From contig NZ_JANAVO010000006.1 in the NCBI RefSeq assembly GCF_024213555.1, positions 62,001-126,000 on the forward strand: a stretch of DNA of 64,000 nt, written 5' to 3'. A program made the translations under genes and the position numbers. This document shows, one piece after another, positions 43,922 through 53,326 of the stretch (positions are counted from its first letter, which is position 1; every line of letters starts with the position of its first letter). Origin of the DNA: Allokutzneria sp. A3M-2-11 16 (GTDB lineage: Bacteria > Actinomycetota > Actinomycetes > Mycobacteriales > Pseudonocardiaceae). The notes below the pieces were generated by a model. The model saw nothing but the letters and a program-made list of their open reading frames with translations, did no database searches and was not told the origin of the DNA.

Positions 43922-45317
43922 ATGCGCAACGAGCTGTCGGGGCCGGTCGCGGGCCACAGCGTGCAGGCGGGGTCGATCCACGGTGACGTGCACTTCCACC
44001 GCGTCCCCGCTGAGCCTGTGGTGCCGTGGGCCGGACGGGCACCTGCACGCGAACCTGCGCGGCTTCGATGCCAAGACCGCGTTGTACCGCAGCCTGGTGG
44101 CACGCCGGTCGGTGCTCGTGGTCCTCGACAACGCGCGTGACGCCGAGCAGGTCCGGCCTTTGCTGCCCGGTGGCTCCGGTTGCCTGACCCTGATCACCAG
44201 CCGGGAGCGGCTGACCGGTCTCGCGGCGCACGACTGGTGGAGGTCGGGCTGCTCGCCGACGCTGGCGCTGTCTGTCGTCGCCGCCCGCGCGGTGGAGCGA
44301 CCGACGTTCTCGTTGCGGGATCTGGTCGCACAGCTCGACGAGGAGGCGCGACGCCTGGACGCGTTCGAGGACGGTGAGCTGCGCGCGGTGCTGTCCTGGT
44401 CCTATCGCGCGCTGAAGCCGCAGGCCGCGCGCCTGTTTCGCTTGCTGGGCAACCATCCTGGGCCGGACATCGGAGTACTCGCCGCTGCCAGCCTGGCGGC
44501 GACGGCGGTGCCGGGAGCCCGCGCCATCCTCGCCGAGTTGTCTCGCGCGGGACTGTTGCAGGAATGGCGCCCCCGCCTCCCGCGCTGCGTGACGCGCTTT
44601 CCTGCGCAGGCGAGGGCATCGGGAAGATCGGGTGTTCGTGCACCGGAAGGCGGTCGCTGCCGCTGTCGAGTCCGGGAATCGCCAGGAGGAGGCCCGTTCC
44701 GGGCGGTTGCTCGGGCACGCCTACCGCAAGATGAGCGATCCACGCACCGCGATCGGCGAGCTGACCCTGGCGTTGGAGATCTTTCGGCAGCTCGGCGACC
44801 GTGAGGGCGAGATCCTGTCCCGCCTCGCCATCGGCCGCGTTCACGAGGTGCACCGGCAGTACCCGGAAGCCCTCGCGCACGCGCGCAGTGCCTTCGCTCT
44901 CTTGGACCCCGCGACCGGTCGGCCCGCGCGTGCGGACGCCCTCAACGCGCTGGGCTGGTTCACCGCCCTGTGGCTCGTCCGAAACCGCCCACGGTCACTG
45001 CGTCGCAGCTCTTTCGCTGTACCGGGAGCTTGGTTTCCTTGAGGGGCAAGCGGATGCGCTGCTCGGTGTCGGATATGCCGCCCACCGCCTCGGCCGCACC
45101 GAGGAGGCGATCGCGCACTACGCGGAGTCGTTGCGGTTGGACCAGGAACTGGGCGACCTGTACTACGAGGCGTTCGCACGGGAGTACTTGGGCGATGCCC
45201 ACCATTCTCTGGGACATCAAGCCGATGCCGCGCAAGAATGGCAGAACGCCTGTGCGATCTACGCGTCACTCGGCCACCCCGACGCATCGCGTGTTCAGCA
45301 GAAGGCGTGTCTTACCG
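43922..45317 (+). pseudogene. Decayed NB-ARC/TPR regulatory protein gene
   Basis: Pieces of one ancestral protein appear in different frames. MRNELSGPVAGHSVQAGSIHGD at 43922 is the typical actinobacterial NB-ARC start. PDGHLHANLRGFDAKTALYR, SVLVVLDNARDAEQVRPLLPG and LTLITSRERLTGL are NB-ARC segments, but the P-loop itself is deleted. TPR-like repeats follow (RQLGDREGEILSRLAIGRVH, then a frame change to GQADALLGVGYAAHRLGRTEEAIAHY). At least three frame changes and two internal deletions are needed. The 3' end abuts the DUF222-HNH gene. The intact relatives are STAND ATPase regulators. Confidence 0.82.
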
Positions 45318-46454
45318 CTAGAAGGGGGCGGGTTCGTCGATCTGCACCGGTTCCGCGATGGGCTCGGCTTCGGTTTCGGCGGTCTTCCCGTTCGGTGTCG
45401 TCCACACGTGCCGCCCGTCCGGGAGGTTCTCGCACTTCCAGTTGGATTCGTGCTTCATGCGGTGGTGGCGCCTGCATTTGGGGCGGAGGTTGGTGATGGT
45501 GGTGTTGGTGCCGTTGAAGGGGCAGCAGTGATCGAGGTCGCAGCGGTGTGCGGGCCTGTTGCAGCCGATGGCGGTGCAGGTGGGGTAGCGGGCGTGGATC
45601 AGCTCTCGTTGTTTGGCTGAGGGCCGGTAGGTGGTCACGTCCTCGGCGATCCCGGTGACCGGGTCGGTGAGGATGCGTTTCCAGATCCCGTTCGCCGCCA
45701 CGTCACGGGCGATCTTGGCGGGCAACGGTCCGTATCCGTGCAGGATGGCGGGCTCGTTGCTCAGGCCGAGGAAGGAACCCATCGGCATGGTCAAGTAGAC
45801 GGTCACCTGGCCTTGCGGGGCATTGGTTTCCTTACCCATCAACAGATCCATGGTGACGTCGGCCCGCTTCTGGTCCAAGGTGCGGTGATCCTTGGGCAGG
45901 GCTTTGGCGATGCGGTCGATGCGGTCGTAGATCAGGGATGCCTGCAGGGCGGGGAAGAACATCCGCAGCAGGCACATGCCGTCGTCTTGGGGGATCTTCT
46001 CCACCAACCTCTGCTTGCGCTTCTCCTTATGGCGGCGTTCGGCAGCCTCGGGATCGAGCTTGTCGATGAACCGCACCGCATGCTTGCGAGTCGCGGTGTA
46101 GTTGTGCGTTTCGGCGAAGGCGAGGAAGTCCTGCTCGGCGATCGCTGCGTGCACCGCCGACAGGGTGGAGAGGAGGTCGACGATCATCAATGCTTTGCCC
46201 TCGTCGACGCGGCCTTCGGCCAGCGCCCGCAACACCACCGGGCGACCAGTCAAATCCTCTGCGCGTTGCAACAGCCGGGCGGCCTTCGTCTTCGAGACCG
46301 CCAACAAGCGCATGAGGATTTCCTCGGCGAACTCACGATCACATAGTTCAAGCTGAGCGACATACTCCATCAGCACGACCGCGAAGTCCGCCGAGGCTTT
46401 CCCCATCGCCGTGAAGTAGACCATCAGTTTATGGTCGGAATCTACAGGGAACAT
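45318..46454 (-). CDS. DUF222 / 13E12-type HNH endonuclease
   Basis: The 378-residue protein has a DUF222 helical domain (LMVYFTAMGKASADFAVVLM...KAARLLQRAEDLTGRPVVLRALAEGRVDEGKALMIVDLL) and a C-terminal HNH motif (CNRPAHRCDLDHCCPFNGTNTTITNLRPKCRRHHRMKH). Such proteins are widespread in actinobacteria in many copies and behave as mobile or parasitic nuclease genes; the function is not established. Its codon use is less GC-biased than its neighbours. It abuts the decayed NB-ARC gene and a low-complexity inverted-repeat region, consistent with an insertion. Confidence 0.9.
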   Translation of the reverse strand: MFPVDSDHKLMVYFTAMGKASADFAVVLMEYVAQLELCDREFAEEILMRLLAVSKTKAARLLQRAEDLTGRPVVLRALAEGRVDEGKALMIVDLLSTLSAVHAAIAEQDFLAFAETHNYTATRKHAVRFIDKLDPEAAERRHKEKRKQRLVEKIPQDDGMCLLRMFFPALQASLIYDRIDRIAKALPKDHRTLDQKRADVTMDLLMGKETNAPQGQVTVYLTMPMGSFLGLSNEPAILHGYGPLPAKIARDVAANGIWKRILTDPVTGIAEDVTTYRPSAKQRELIHARYPTCTAIGCNRPAHRCDLDHCCPFNGTNTTITNLRPKCRRHHRMKHESNWKCENLPDGRHVWTTPNGKTAETEAEPIAEPVQIDEPAPF

Positions 46455-46570
46455 GTCCCTATTCTATCGCACAATAATAGTGGATCATGGCTCTAAAGGA
46501 TGAATTGCCAGGCGCCCGAAAAGCCCGAAAACGCAACCCCAGCGAAAAGGTGAGGGCGGGCTGGGAATCG

Positions 46571-46689
46571 GGGTCGGCTTTACCTGGGGTGCGCGTGCCA
46601 TACGCTTATCGCGAGGGCCGGGGTTTCATCCCGTGCCCCCGGGAGGCCCAAGGGCGCGCGCAAGGGGCCCCCAGGTCAAGCCGACCCCC
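46571..46689. repeat. Imperfect long inverted repeat upstream of the DUF222-HNH gene
   Basis: Arms 46571-46599 (gggtcggctttacctggggt onward) and 46653-46689 (whose complement contains gggggtcggcttgacctggg) enclose about 50 bp. The 405-bp gap 46455-46859 otherwise holds short reiterated strings (aagctggaagcccag / aagctggaaacccag at about 46707-46743) and no convincing gene. It could be an element end or a structured RNA. Confidence 0.55.
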
Positions 46690-46859
46690 AGGCTGGTGCT
46701 GGCGCAAGCTGGAAGCCCAGCCACACAAGCTGGAAACCCAGCGAAGCCCAAAACCCCAAGCAGGAGCTTCGGCCCGGAGCGAACAGTGGCTGGAGACACG
46801 CTTGCCGCCCGCCGACCTGTCAACGAGGCTGACGTGATCAGAGCCTGAGGGGAAACACC

Positions 46860-48113
46860 GTGCAGCGCAGGATCGCATTCGCATCGTTCGCCGGGACGAC
46901 GATCGAATTTTATGATTTCTTTGTTTACGGCACGGCGGCGGCGCTGGTGTTCCCGTCGTTGTTCTTCCCGGCGCTGGGGGCGACGGCGGGGACGGTGGCG
47001 GCGTTCGCCTCGTTCGCGGTGGCCTTCGTGGCGAGGCCGCTGGGGGCGGCGTTGTTCGGCCACCTCGGGGATCGGTTGGGGCGCAAGCGGACCCTGACCT
47101 ACACGTTGCTGCTGATGGGCCTGTCGACGGTGGGTGTCGGGCTGTTGCCGGGCGCGGCGTCGATCGGGGTGGCGGCGCCGGTGATCCTGGTCGTTCTCCG
47201 CTTCCTGCAAGGGATCGCGGTGGGCGGCGAGTGGGGTGGCGCGGCGTTGCTGGCGGTCGAGCACTCCGAGCCGGGCAGCCGGGGGCGCTCGGGGATGTAC
47301 CCGCAGCTGGGGCCGGGGACGGCGTTCTTCCTGACCAGCGTGACGTTCCTGGTCAGCGGGCTGACGATGAGCCGGGAGTCCTTCCTCGCCTGGGGCTGGC
47401 GGATTCCGTTCCTGCTGAGCGTGGTGCTGATCGCAGTCGGGCTCTACGTGCGGCTGCGGATCGAGGAGACGCCGGTGTTCCGCGCGGCGGCACCGACGCG
47501 CAGTCTGCCGTTGCGGGCGGCGTTCGCGGCGCACGCGCGGCACATCCTGCTCGGCGGGGGAGCGCTGAGCGCGGCCTTCAGCCTGAACTACATCGGCACG
47601 GTCTACCTGACGAGCTACGGCACCACGGTGCTGCGCCTCTCGCAGCCGACGATGCTGCTGCTCGGGGTGATCGGCGGGGTCGTGCTGGTGGCGGCGACCG
47701 CTGCCGGGGCGCTGTACTCCGACCGGATCGGGCGGCGGCGGGTGATCCTCGGTGGGAACGTCGCTGCGGTGGTGTGCGGGCTGGTGGTGTTCCCGATCAT
47801 CGACAGCGGTTCGGTGGTGCTCGTCGGGGTCGGCCTGTGCCTGCTGCTGGTGATCGGCGGTGGAGTGCTGGGGCCCGCGGCGGCGTACATGGCCGAGCTG
47901 TTCGAGACCGGGCACCGGTACACGGCGGTCGGGTTGAGCTACAACCTCGCGACGGTGCTCGGCGGGGCGGTTCCCCCGTTGGTGGCGACCGCGTTGCAGG
48001 CGGCCTACGGCAGCATCGCGGTGGGGGTGCTCCTGTCGGCGTACGGGGTGCTGTCCGTGGTGTGCGGGCTCGCGCTGCCGGAGACCCGGGACCGGTCGCT
48101 GCGAGGGGAATAG
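46860..48113 (+). CDS. MFS metabolite:H+ symporter (MHS family)
   Basis: The 417-residue protein has 12 membrane helices and the MHS hallmarks: IEFYDFFVYGTAAALVFPSLFFP in helix 1, GHLGDRLGRKRTL after helix 2, and RFLQGIAVGGEWGGAALLAVE in helix 4. Family members (ProP, ShiA, KgtP) import zwitterions, shikimate or dicarboxylates with protons. The start is GTG at 46860. The substrate is not identifiable. It is followed by the Ddn-like gene on the same strand with a 57-bp gap. Confidence 0.9.
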   Translation: MQRRIAFASFAGTTIEFYDFFVYGTAAALVFPSLFFPALGATAGTVAAFASFAVAFVARPLGAALFGHLGDRLGRKRTLTYTLLLMGLSTVGVGLLPGAASIGVAAPVILVVLRFLQGIAVGGEWGGAALLAVEHSEPGSRGRSGMYPQLGPGTAFFLTSVTFLVSGLTMSRESFLAWGWRIPFLLSVVLIAVGLYVRLRIEETPVFRAAAPTRSLPLRAAFAAHARHILLGGGALSAAFSLNYIGTVYLTSYGTTVLRLSQPTMLLLGVIGGVVLVAATAAGALYSDRIGRRRVILGGNVAAVVCGLVVFPIIDSGSVVLVGVGLCLLLVIGGGVLGPAAAYMAELFETGHRYTAVGLSYNLATVLGGAVPPLVATALQAAYGSIAVGVLLSAYGVLSVVCGLALPETRDRSLRGE

Positions 48114-48170
48114 CGGTGATCTTCGTGGCGTTGCACCCGGGGCAGAAGCCTCGATGTTAGGAGCGATGCC

Positions 48171-48605
48171 ATGCCGTTGACCGGCGAGTACGAGCCCAGC
48201 CCCACCGAGTGGGTGCGCAAGCAGGTCGAGCAGTACGAGGGCTCGGGCGGCACCGAGGGCACGACGATGCGCGGGCTCCCGGTGATCATTCTGACCACGA
48301 AGGGCAACAAGTCCGGCAAGCTCCGCAAGACCCCGCTGATGCGCGTCGAGCACGACGGCTCCTACGCGGCGGTGGCCTCGCTCGGCGGTGCGCCGAAGCA
48401 CCCGGTCTGGTACTACAACGTGCTCACCGAGCCGAACGTGGAGCTGCGGGACGGCACCCGCGTCGGCGACTACGTGGCGCGCGAGGTGACCGGGGACGAG
48501 AAAGCGCGCTGGTGGGAGCGCGCGGTCGCGGCCTTCCCCGACTACGCCGACTACCAGGACAAGACCAACCGGGAGATCCCGGTCTTCGTGCTCGACCCAG
48601 CCTGA
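48171..48605 (+). CDS. F420H2-dependent quinone reductase-like protein (Ddn family)
   Basis: The 144-residue protein has the Ddn/FDOR split-barrel signature: [58 protein letters not shown]. Members use reduced F420 to reduce quinones or nitroaromatics. The [10 protein letters not shown] stretch is the F420-phosphate-binding region. It is cytoplasmic or membrane-associated and presumably redox-protective. It is alone apart from the MHS transporter upstream. Confidence 0.9.
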   Translation: MPLTGEYEPSPTEWVRKQVEQYEGSGGTEGTTMRGLPVIILTTKGNKSGKLRKTPLMRVEHDGSYAAVASLGGAPKHPVWYYNVLTEPNVELRDGTRVGDYVAREVTGDEKARWWERAVAAFPDYADYQDKTNREIPVFVLDPA

Positions 48606-48726
48606 CGACGGCCTGACGACGGCCCGGTGGCGGTTGGTTCACGGCGGCGCGTCACCGATTCACGGGGCGTGACCGGCCGGGGGAGCGGCGCTAGCTTCGG
48701 ACTCCCCCGGCCGCCAAGGAGAAGTC

Positions 48727-49644
48727 GTGACCGCCCAGCAGGACGTCGGCGCCCAGCCGCGCGAGCGAACCCGGGTGCCGATCGCCGAGCTGCGCGGGAG
48801 CGACTCCCCCAGGCACGGCGGGGTGGACGAGGAGTTCGCGCGCCGCGTCGCCGAGCAGCCCGATCCGCTCCCGCCGATCCTGGTCTGCCGCTCCACCATG
48901 GCCGTGCTCGACGGCAGGCACCGGCTGCGCGCCGCGGAGCTGCGCGGTGAGGACAGCGTCGAGGTGGAGCTCTTCCACGGCGACCCGGACTCGGGTTTCC
49001 TGCTCGCCGTCCGCCGCAACACACTGTCCACAGTGGACCGCAAGGCGGCGGCGGTGCGGCTGGTCAGCACCTACCCGGAGTGGTCGGACCGGCGGATCGC
49101 CGCCGCGGCCGGGCTCTCCCCGAAGACCATCGCCGCGGCGCGGGCCGCCGCGCCCGTGCCCCGGCCCGGCAGCCGGATGGGCCTGGACGGCCGGGTCCGC
49201 CCGCTCGACCGGGTCACCGGCAGGCTCCGCGCGGCCGAACTGCTGGCCAGCGCGCCCGGCTCGTCCCTGCGCGAGGTGGCGGCGGCCGCCGGGATCAGCA
49301 TCGGCACCGCCAAGGACGTGCGGGAGCGGGTCCGGCTCGGCCAGAACCCGGTCGGCCCCCGGCACCGCGAGGAGGAGCCCGCCGCGGTCCAGGGCTTCAC
49401 CGACTCCCTCGACCTGCTGAACAACCTGCGCCGCGATCCGTCATTGCGCTGCTCGGAGGTGGGCCGGGGCGTGCTGCGGCTGCTCGGCGCGCACTTCCTG
49501 GACCGCCGCGAGTGGGAGCGCTTCGCCGAGGCGGTGCCGCGGCACTGCGCCAGGGGCATGGCCCAGATCGCCCGGCAGTGCGCGGAGGCGTGGAACGACT
49601 TCGCCGACCAGGTCGAGCGCCGGGCGGCTAGGGAGCGGCGGTGA
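48727..49644 (+). CDS. StrR-like ParB-fold transcriptional regulator
   Basis: The 305-residue protein has the ParB/sulfiredoxin N-terminal fold (VPIAELRGSDSPRHGGVDEEFARRV, LPPILVCRSTMAVLDGRHRLRAAEL). An HTH follows (YPEWSDRRIAAAAGLSPKTIAAAR) and a second HTH-like stretch (SSLREVAAAAGISIGTAKDVRERV). This is the plan of the StrR family of pathway activators (StrR, NovG, Tei15-type) in antibiotic clusters. The GTG start at 48727 follows AAGGAGAAG. No biosynthetic cluster is adjacent. The 3' end overlaps the convergent LysR gene by 17 bp. Confidence 0.85.
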   Translation: MTAQQDVGAQPRERTRVPIAELRGSDSPRHGGVDEEFARRVAEQPDPLPPILVCRSTMAVLDGRHRLRAAELRGEDSVEVELFHGDPDSGFLLAVRRNTLSTVDRKAAAVRLVSTYPEWSDRRIAAAAGLSPKTIAAARAAAPVPRPGSRMGLDGRVRPLDRVTGRLRAAELLASAPGSSLREVAAAAGISIGTAKDVRERVRLGQNPVGPRHREEEPAAVQGFTDSLDLLNNLRRDPSLRCSEVGRGVLRLLGAHFLDRREWERFAEAVPRHCARGMAQIARQCAEAWNDFADQVERRAARERR

Positions 49645-50526
49645 GCCGGTCCAGCAGCAGGGCCAGCGGCGGCCAGGTGCGGCGGCCCCGGCGGATCACC
49701 GCGTAGGAGCGCAGCCGCACCTCGGGTTCGGTGAGCGGGACGAGCCGGACACCGAGCCGGTGCGGGCGCTCGGCGGGCAGCAGGCCGACCCCGAGCCCGG
49801 CGACGATCAGCTCCTCCACCAGGTCCAGGTTGTCCGCCTTGTGCCGCACCACGGGACCGGAGCCCGCGAGCGAGGTGAGCACGCGCACCACGTCCTCGTC
49901 GGCGCGGTTGCGGGAGTTGCCGATCAGGTCGTGCTCGCGGAACGCCTCGAAGACCGCGAGCGAGTTCCCGGACACCCCGGCGGCCAGGTGCTCGGGGACG
50001 CCGAGGCCCCACGACGCCGTCCACAGTGGGATCGACTCCAGCGAGGCGTCCAGTGGTGCGGGCGCGAGGTTGTAGTCGTAGACCATCGCCAGGTCGATCT
50101 CGTCGGCCGCGAGCAGCGCGACGGCCTCGGCGGGCTCGTGCTCGTGCATGATCAACCGAACGCCGGGGTGGTCCTCGGCGAACTCCAGCACCAGCGGCAG
50201 CAGGGACCGGATGACCGCGGTCGCGAAGCCCGCCGTCCGCACGGTGCCAACGGGGTCGGTGCTGGGGTGCAGGTCGGCGCGCGCGCGGTCTCCACCGCGG
50301 CCAGGATCGTCACCGCGTGCTCGGCGAGCCGCCGCCCGGCGGGGGTCAGCCGGACCCTCCTGCCGTCCGGTTCCAGCAACCGCGCCCCGGCCTCGCGGGC
50401 CAGCACGGCGATCTGTTGGGAGACAGTCGACGTCGTGGTGCCGAGCGTGTCGGCGACCGCGCGCATCGACCCCAGCCGGGACAGTTCGAGCAGCAGCTGC
50501 AGCCGTCTGGTCTCCACCCCGTGCAT
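49628..50526 (-). pseudogene. LysR-family regulator with frameshift
   Basis: A LysR HTH (RLQLLLELSRLGSMRAVADTLGTTTSTVSQQIAVLAREAGARLLE) starts at GTG 50526. The effector domain (TAGFATAVIRSLLPLVLEFAEDHPGVRLIMHEHEPAEAVALL onward, to AP-stop at 49628) is intact but in another frame. The break is inside the run GCGCGCGCGC at about 50277-50287. Removing one GC unit joins ETARA to DLHPSTDPVGTVRTAG and restores a full 300-residue LysR protein. It is divergent from the EamA exporter, its likely target. It could be a sequencing error, a true pseudogene or a slippage switch. Confidence 0.85.
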
Positions 50527-50601
50527 TGTCCATAATCAGTGAATGGTTCGTCCACCTTTACGTGGTGGACGTGAACGGTTCTGGTTTCGTCTACTGACCG
50601 C

Positions 50602-51453
50602 ATGACCTCTTTCTCGACTCGTTCCGGTGCCGCGATGGCGCTGGTGGCGATGCTCTGCGTGCAGCTGGGGCTGGCCCTGTCGGTGGGCCTGTTCGACCGG
50701 ATCGGCCCGGACGGCGCCGCCTGGTTGCGGCTGGCCTGGGCGGGCGTGCTGCTGCTGGTCCTGGTCCGGCCGCGGCCGTCGAGCTTCAGCAGGCCCGCGC
50801 TGCTGGCGGGCATCGCCCTCGGCGCCGCGACGGCGGGGATGACCATGCTGTTCATGGCGGCGGTCGCGCGCATCCCGCTCGGCACCGCGAGCGCGCTGGA
50901 GTTCATCGGCCCGCTCGGAGTGGCCCTGGTCAGGGGGCGCGGTGGGCACAAGGCGTGGCCCGCGCTCGCCGCCGTGGGCGTGCTGTTGCTGACCGAGCCG
51001 TGGCACGGCGGAACGGACCTGGTCGGCGTCGCGTGCGCGCTCGGCGCGGCGGCCTGCTGGGCGGCCTACATCCTGCTCACGCAGAAGGTGGGGGACGAGG
51101 TCGCGGGAGTGCGCGGCCTGGCGATCTCGATGCCGACGGCCGCGGTGGTCGCGACGCTGTTCGGAGGACCTTCCTCGGTGGGGCTGCTGACCTGGGACCT
51201 GGTGTTCATCGGGCTGGGGCTGGCGTTGCTGCTGCCGGTGATCCCGTTCAGCCTGGAGATGCTCGCGTTGCGCAGGCTGAACACGTCGGCGTTCGGCACG
51301 CTGATGAGCCTTGAGCCGGTCATCGCGCTGGTCACCGGATTCGTTGTGCTGCACCAGGTTCCGAGCCTCACCGCGCTGGCCGGGGTCGGCTTCGTCGTCG
51401 TCGCGTGCATCGGTGCGGAGCGCACGGGCGATCGCGCTCCGGCGGTGGTGTGA
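50602..51453 (+). CDS. EamA/RhtA-type exporter (DMT superfamily)
   Basis: The 283-residue protein has ten membrane segments in two EamA repeats. Signature positions include [20 protein letters not shown] and [28 protein letters not shown], which match the RhtA-like amino-acid exporters. The ATG at 50602 is 76 bp from the start of the divergent, frameshifted LysR gene. In related pairs the LysR protein controls the exporter, so frameshift of the regulator may leave the exporter unregulated. Confidence 0.9.
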   Translation: MTSFSTRSGAAMALVAMLCVQLGLALSVGLFDRIGPDGAAWLRLAWAGVLLLVLVRPRPSSFSRPALLAGIALGAATAGMTMLFMAAVARIPLGTASALEFIGPLGVALVRGRGGHKAWPALAAVGVLLLTEPWHGGTDLVGVACALGAAACWAAYILLTQKVGDEVAGVRGLAISMPTAAVVATLFGGPSSVGLLTWDLVFIGLGLALLLPVIPFSLEMLALRRLNTSAFGTLMSLEPVIALVTGFVVLHQVPSLTALAGVGFVVVACIGAERTGDRAPAVV

Positions 51454-51481
51454 GGGGTCGCGGCCGGGGTAACCGCCAGGC

Positions 51482-52375
51482 GTGGACAGTGTCGTTGTGC
51501 TCGGCCAGATAGCCCGTGACCTGGTGCTCACCCTGGACGGCCTGCCGGAGCCGGGGAGCGGGGCGCCCGTGACCTCGCGGCGGGAACTGCTCGGCGGGAA
51601 GGGCGCCAACCAGGCGGTCGCGCTCGCGCAGCTCGGCGCGGAGGTCGCCCTGGTCGGCGCGGTCGGTGCGGACGAGGTCGGCGAAGACCTGCTGCGCCAA
51701 GCCATCGCGGACGGCATCGACGTGTCGGCGGTCGTGCGGCGCGGCGAGGACAGCGCGCTGATCGTCGACGTCCTCGAACCGGACAACAGGTGGCGCTACT
51801 TGGAGCACATTCCGCGGGAAACCCTTGTGGCGGAAGAAGATGTGCTCGCGGCGGAGAAGTTGATCTACGATGCGGGAACCGTGCTCGTGCAGTTGCAGCA
51901 GCCCGTCGCGACGTGCCTGACGGCGGCTCGGCTGGCGCGGACGGCCGGAGTGCGCGTGGTGCTGGACGGCGCACCACCGACGACCGGGACGCACGGGGCG
52001 GAACTGGTCGAGGAAGCGCACGTGATCCGTGCTGATGCCCGTGAAGCGGAGCAGTTGACGGGTTCGCGCCTCGACGACACCGACACCGCGTTCGCCGCCG
52101 CGCGAGAGGTGCTGCGGCGAGGGCCGGAACTGGTGGTCCTGGAGGTCTCCGGCCAGGGAAATATGTTTGCCACCAACGAGGACGAGTTTTTCGTGCCGTT
52201 GGCGGACGCGCCCGTCGTGGACACCACCGGCGCCGGGGACGCGTTGATCGCGGCGCTCGTGGTCGGCCTGCACCGCGGCGATCCGTTGCCGGAGATCGCC
52301 GCCGCCTCGGTGGCCGCCGCCGGGAAGACGGCGGGCCACCCCGGCGGGCGCCCTTCGCTGGCTAGTCGACGGTGA
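51482..52375 (+). CDS. PfkB-family carbohydrate kinase (ribokinase-like)
   Basis: The 297-residue protein starts SVVVLGQIARDLVL. It has the first PfkB signature GGKGANQAVALAQLGAEVALVGAVG, and the second VDTTGAGDALIAALVVGL with the catalytic Asp of GAGD. It phosphorylates a sugar or nucleoside with ATP; the order of blocks is closest to ribokinase. The start is GTG at 51482, 28 bp after the exporter. Its last 14 bp overlap the convergent reductase gene. Confidence 0.88.
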   Translation: MDSVVVLGQIARDLVLTLDGLPEPGSGAPVTSRRELLGGKGANQAVALAQLGAEVALVGAVGADEVGEDLLRQAIADGIDVSAVVRRGEDSALIVDVLEPDNRWRYLEHIPRETLVAEEDVLAAEKLIYDAGTVLVQLQQPVATCLTAARLARTAGVRVVLDGAPPTTGTHGAELVEEAHVIRADAREAEQLTGSRLDDTDTAFAAAREVLRRGPELVVLEVSGQGNMFATNEDEFFVPLADAPVVDTTGAGDALIAALVVGLHRGDPLPEIAAASVAAAGKTAGHPGGRPSLASRR

Positions 52376-53285
52376 GGACGATCTTGCCGCGGGTGCGCCC
52401 CTCCTGGTTGAGCTGCCACGCCCGCGCGGCCTCGGCCAGCGGCAGCGCCTGGTCCACGTGCACGGTCAGCTTCCCGGAGTCGGCCAGGTCGGCCAGTTCG
52501 GCGAGACCCGCGCTGTCCGGCCGCACCCACACGTAGTTGCCGCCCTTCGCGAGGACCTGAGCGTCCACAATGGACGCGATGCGGTCCGCCCGCCGCACCA
52601 GGGGCAGTGACTCCTCGACCGCGTCCCCGCCGACGAGGTCCAGCACCGCGTCGACCCCGTCCGGGGCGAGTTCGCGGACCCGCTCGACCAGCCCGGCGCC
52701 GTAGGTGACCGGCTCGGCGCCGAGCTCGCGGAGGAAGCCGTGGTTGCGCTCGCTCGCGGTGCCGATGACCCTGACGCCCCAGGCGAGCGCGATCTGGGTG
52801 GCCAGCGAGCCCACCCCGCCCGCCGCCGCGTGCACGAGCACGGTCTCGCCCGGCCGCACGTCGACGCGGCGCAACGACTGGTGCGCGGTCAGCCCGGCCA
52901 GCGGCACCCCGGCCGCCTGCTCCCACGACAGCGCCGAAGGCTTGCGGGCCAGCATCCGCACGTGCGCGGACACGAACTCCGCGTAGGCCCCGAGGTGCAC
53001 CTCGTCCTTGCGCACGTACCCGAAGACCTCGTCGCCCACCGAGAACTCCCCGGCGTCCAGGCCGACCCGCTCGACGACCCCGGCCACGTCCCACCCCGGG
53101 ACCACCGGGAACCGCGTCTCCATGAGCCCGTCCAGCGCCCCGGCCGCCAGCTTCCAGTCCACCGGGTTGACCCCGGCCGCCCGGACCCGGACCAGGACCT
53201 CACCGGGAGCGACCTTCGGCTCGGGCAGCTCGGCGAGCCGCAGTTGGTCGGGACCGCCGTACTCGGGCAACACGATCGCTCTCAT
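52362..53285 (-). CDS. NADP-dependent quinone oxidoreductase (MDR family)
   Basis: The 307-residue protein has a GroES-like domain (MRAIVLPEYGGPDQLRLAELPEPKVAPGEVLVRVRAAGVNPVDWKL, then VPGWDVAGVVERVG) and a nucleotide-binding domain (VLVHAAAGGVGSLATQIALAWGVRVIGTAS). It has no zinc ligands, consistent with NADPH:quinone reductase. The ATG at 53285 is the natural start. It is one of two MDR reductases in the window, both without zinc. It overlaps the PfkB kinase end by 14 bp. Confidence 0.9.
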   Translation of the reverse strand: MRAIVLPEYGGPDQLRLAELPEPKVAPGEVLVRVRAAGVNPVDWKLAAGALDGLMETRFPVVPGWDVAGVVERVGLDAGEFSVGDEVFGYVRKDEVHLGAYAEFVSAHVRMLARKPSALSWEQAAGVPLAGLTAHQSLRRVDVRPGETVLVHAAAGGVGSLATQIALAWGVRVIGTASERNHGFLRELGAEPVTYGAGLVERVRELAPDGVDAVLDLVGGDAVEESLPLVRRADRIASIVDAQVLAKGGNYVWVRPDSAGLAELADLADSGKLTVHVDQALPLAEAARAWQLNQEGRTRGKIVLTVD

Positions 53286-53326
53286 ACCGGGTGGAACAGG
53301 GGGGCGGCCCGCCTGGTTCCCGGGCC

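Noticed and set aside
46487-46837. Possible small gene of 116 codons in the gap before the MHS transporter
   Set aside because: Its composition follows the inverted and direct repeats and contains no protein-like pattern; no ribosome site.
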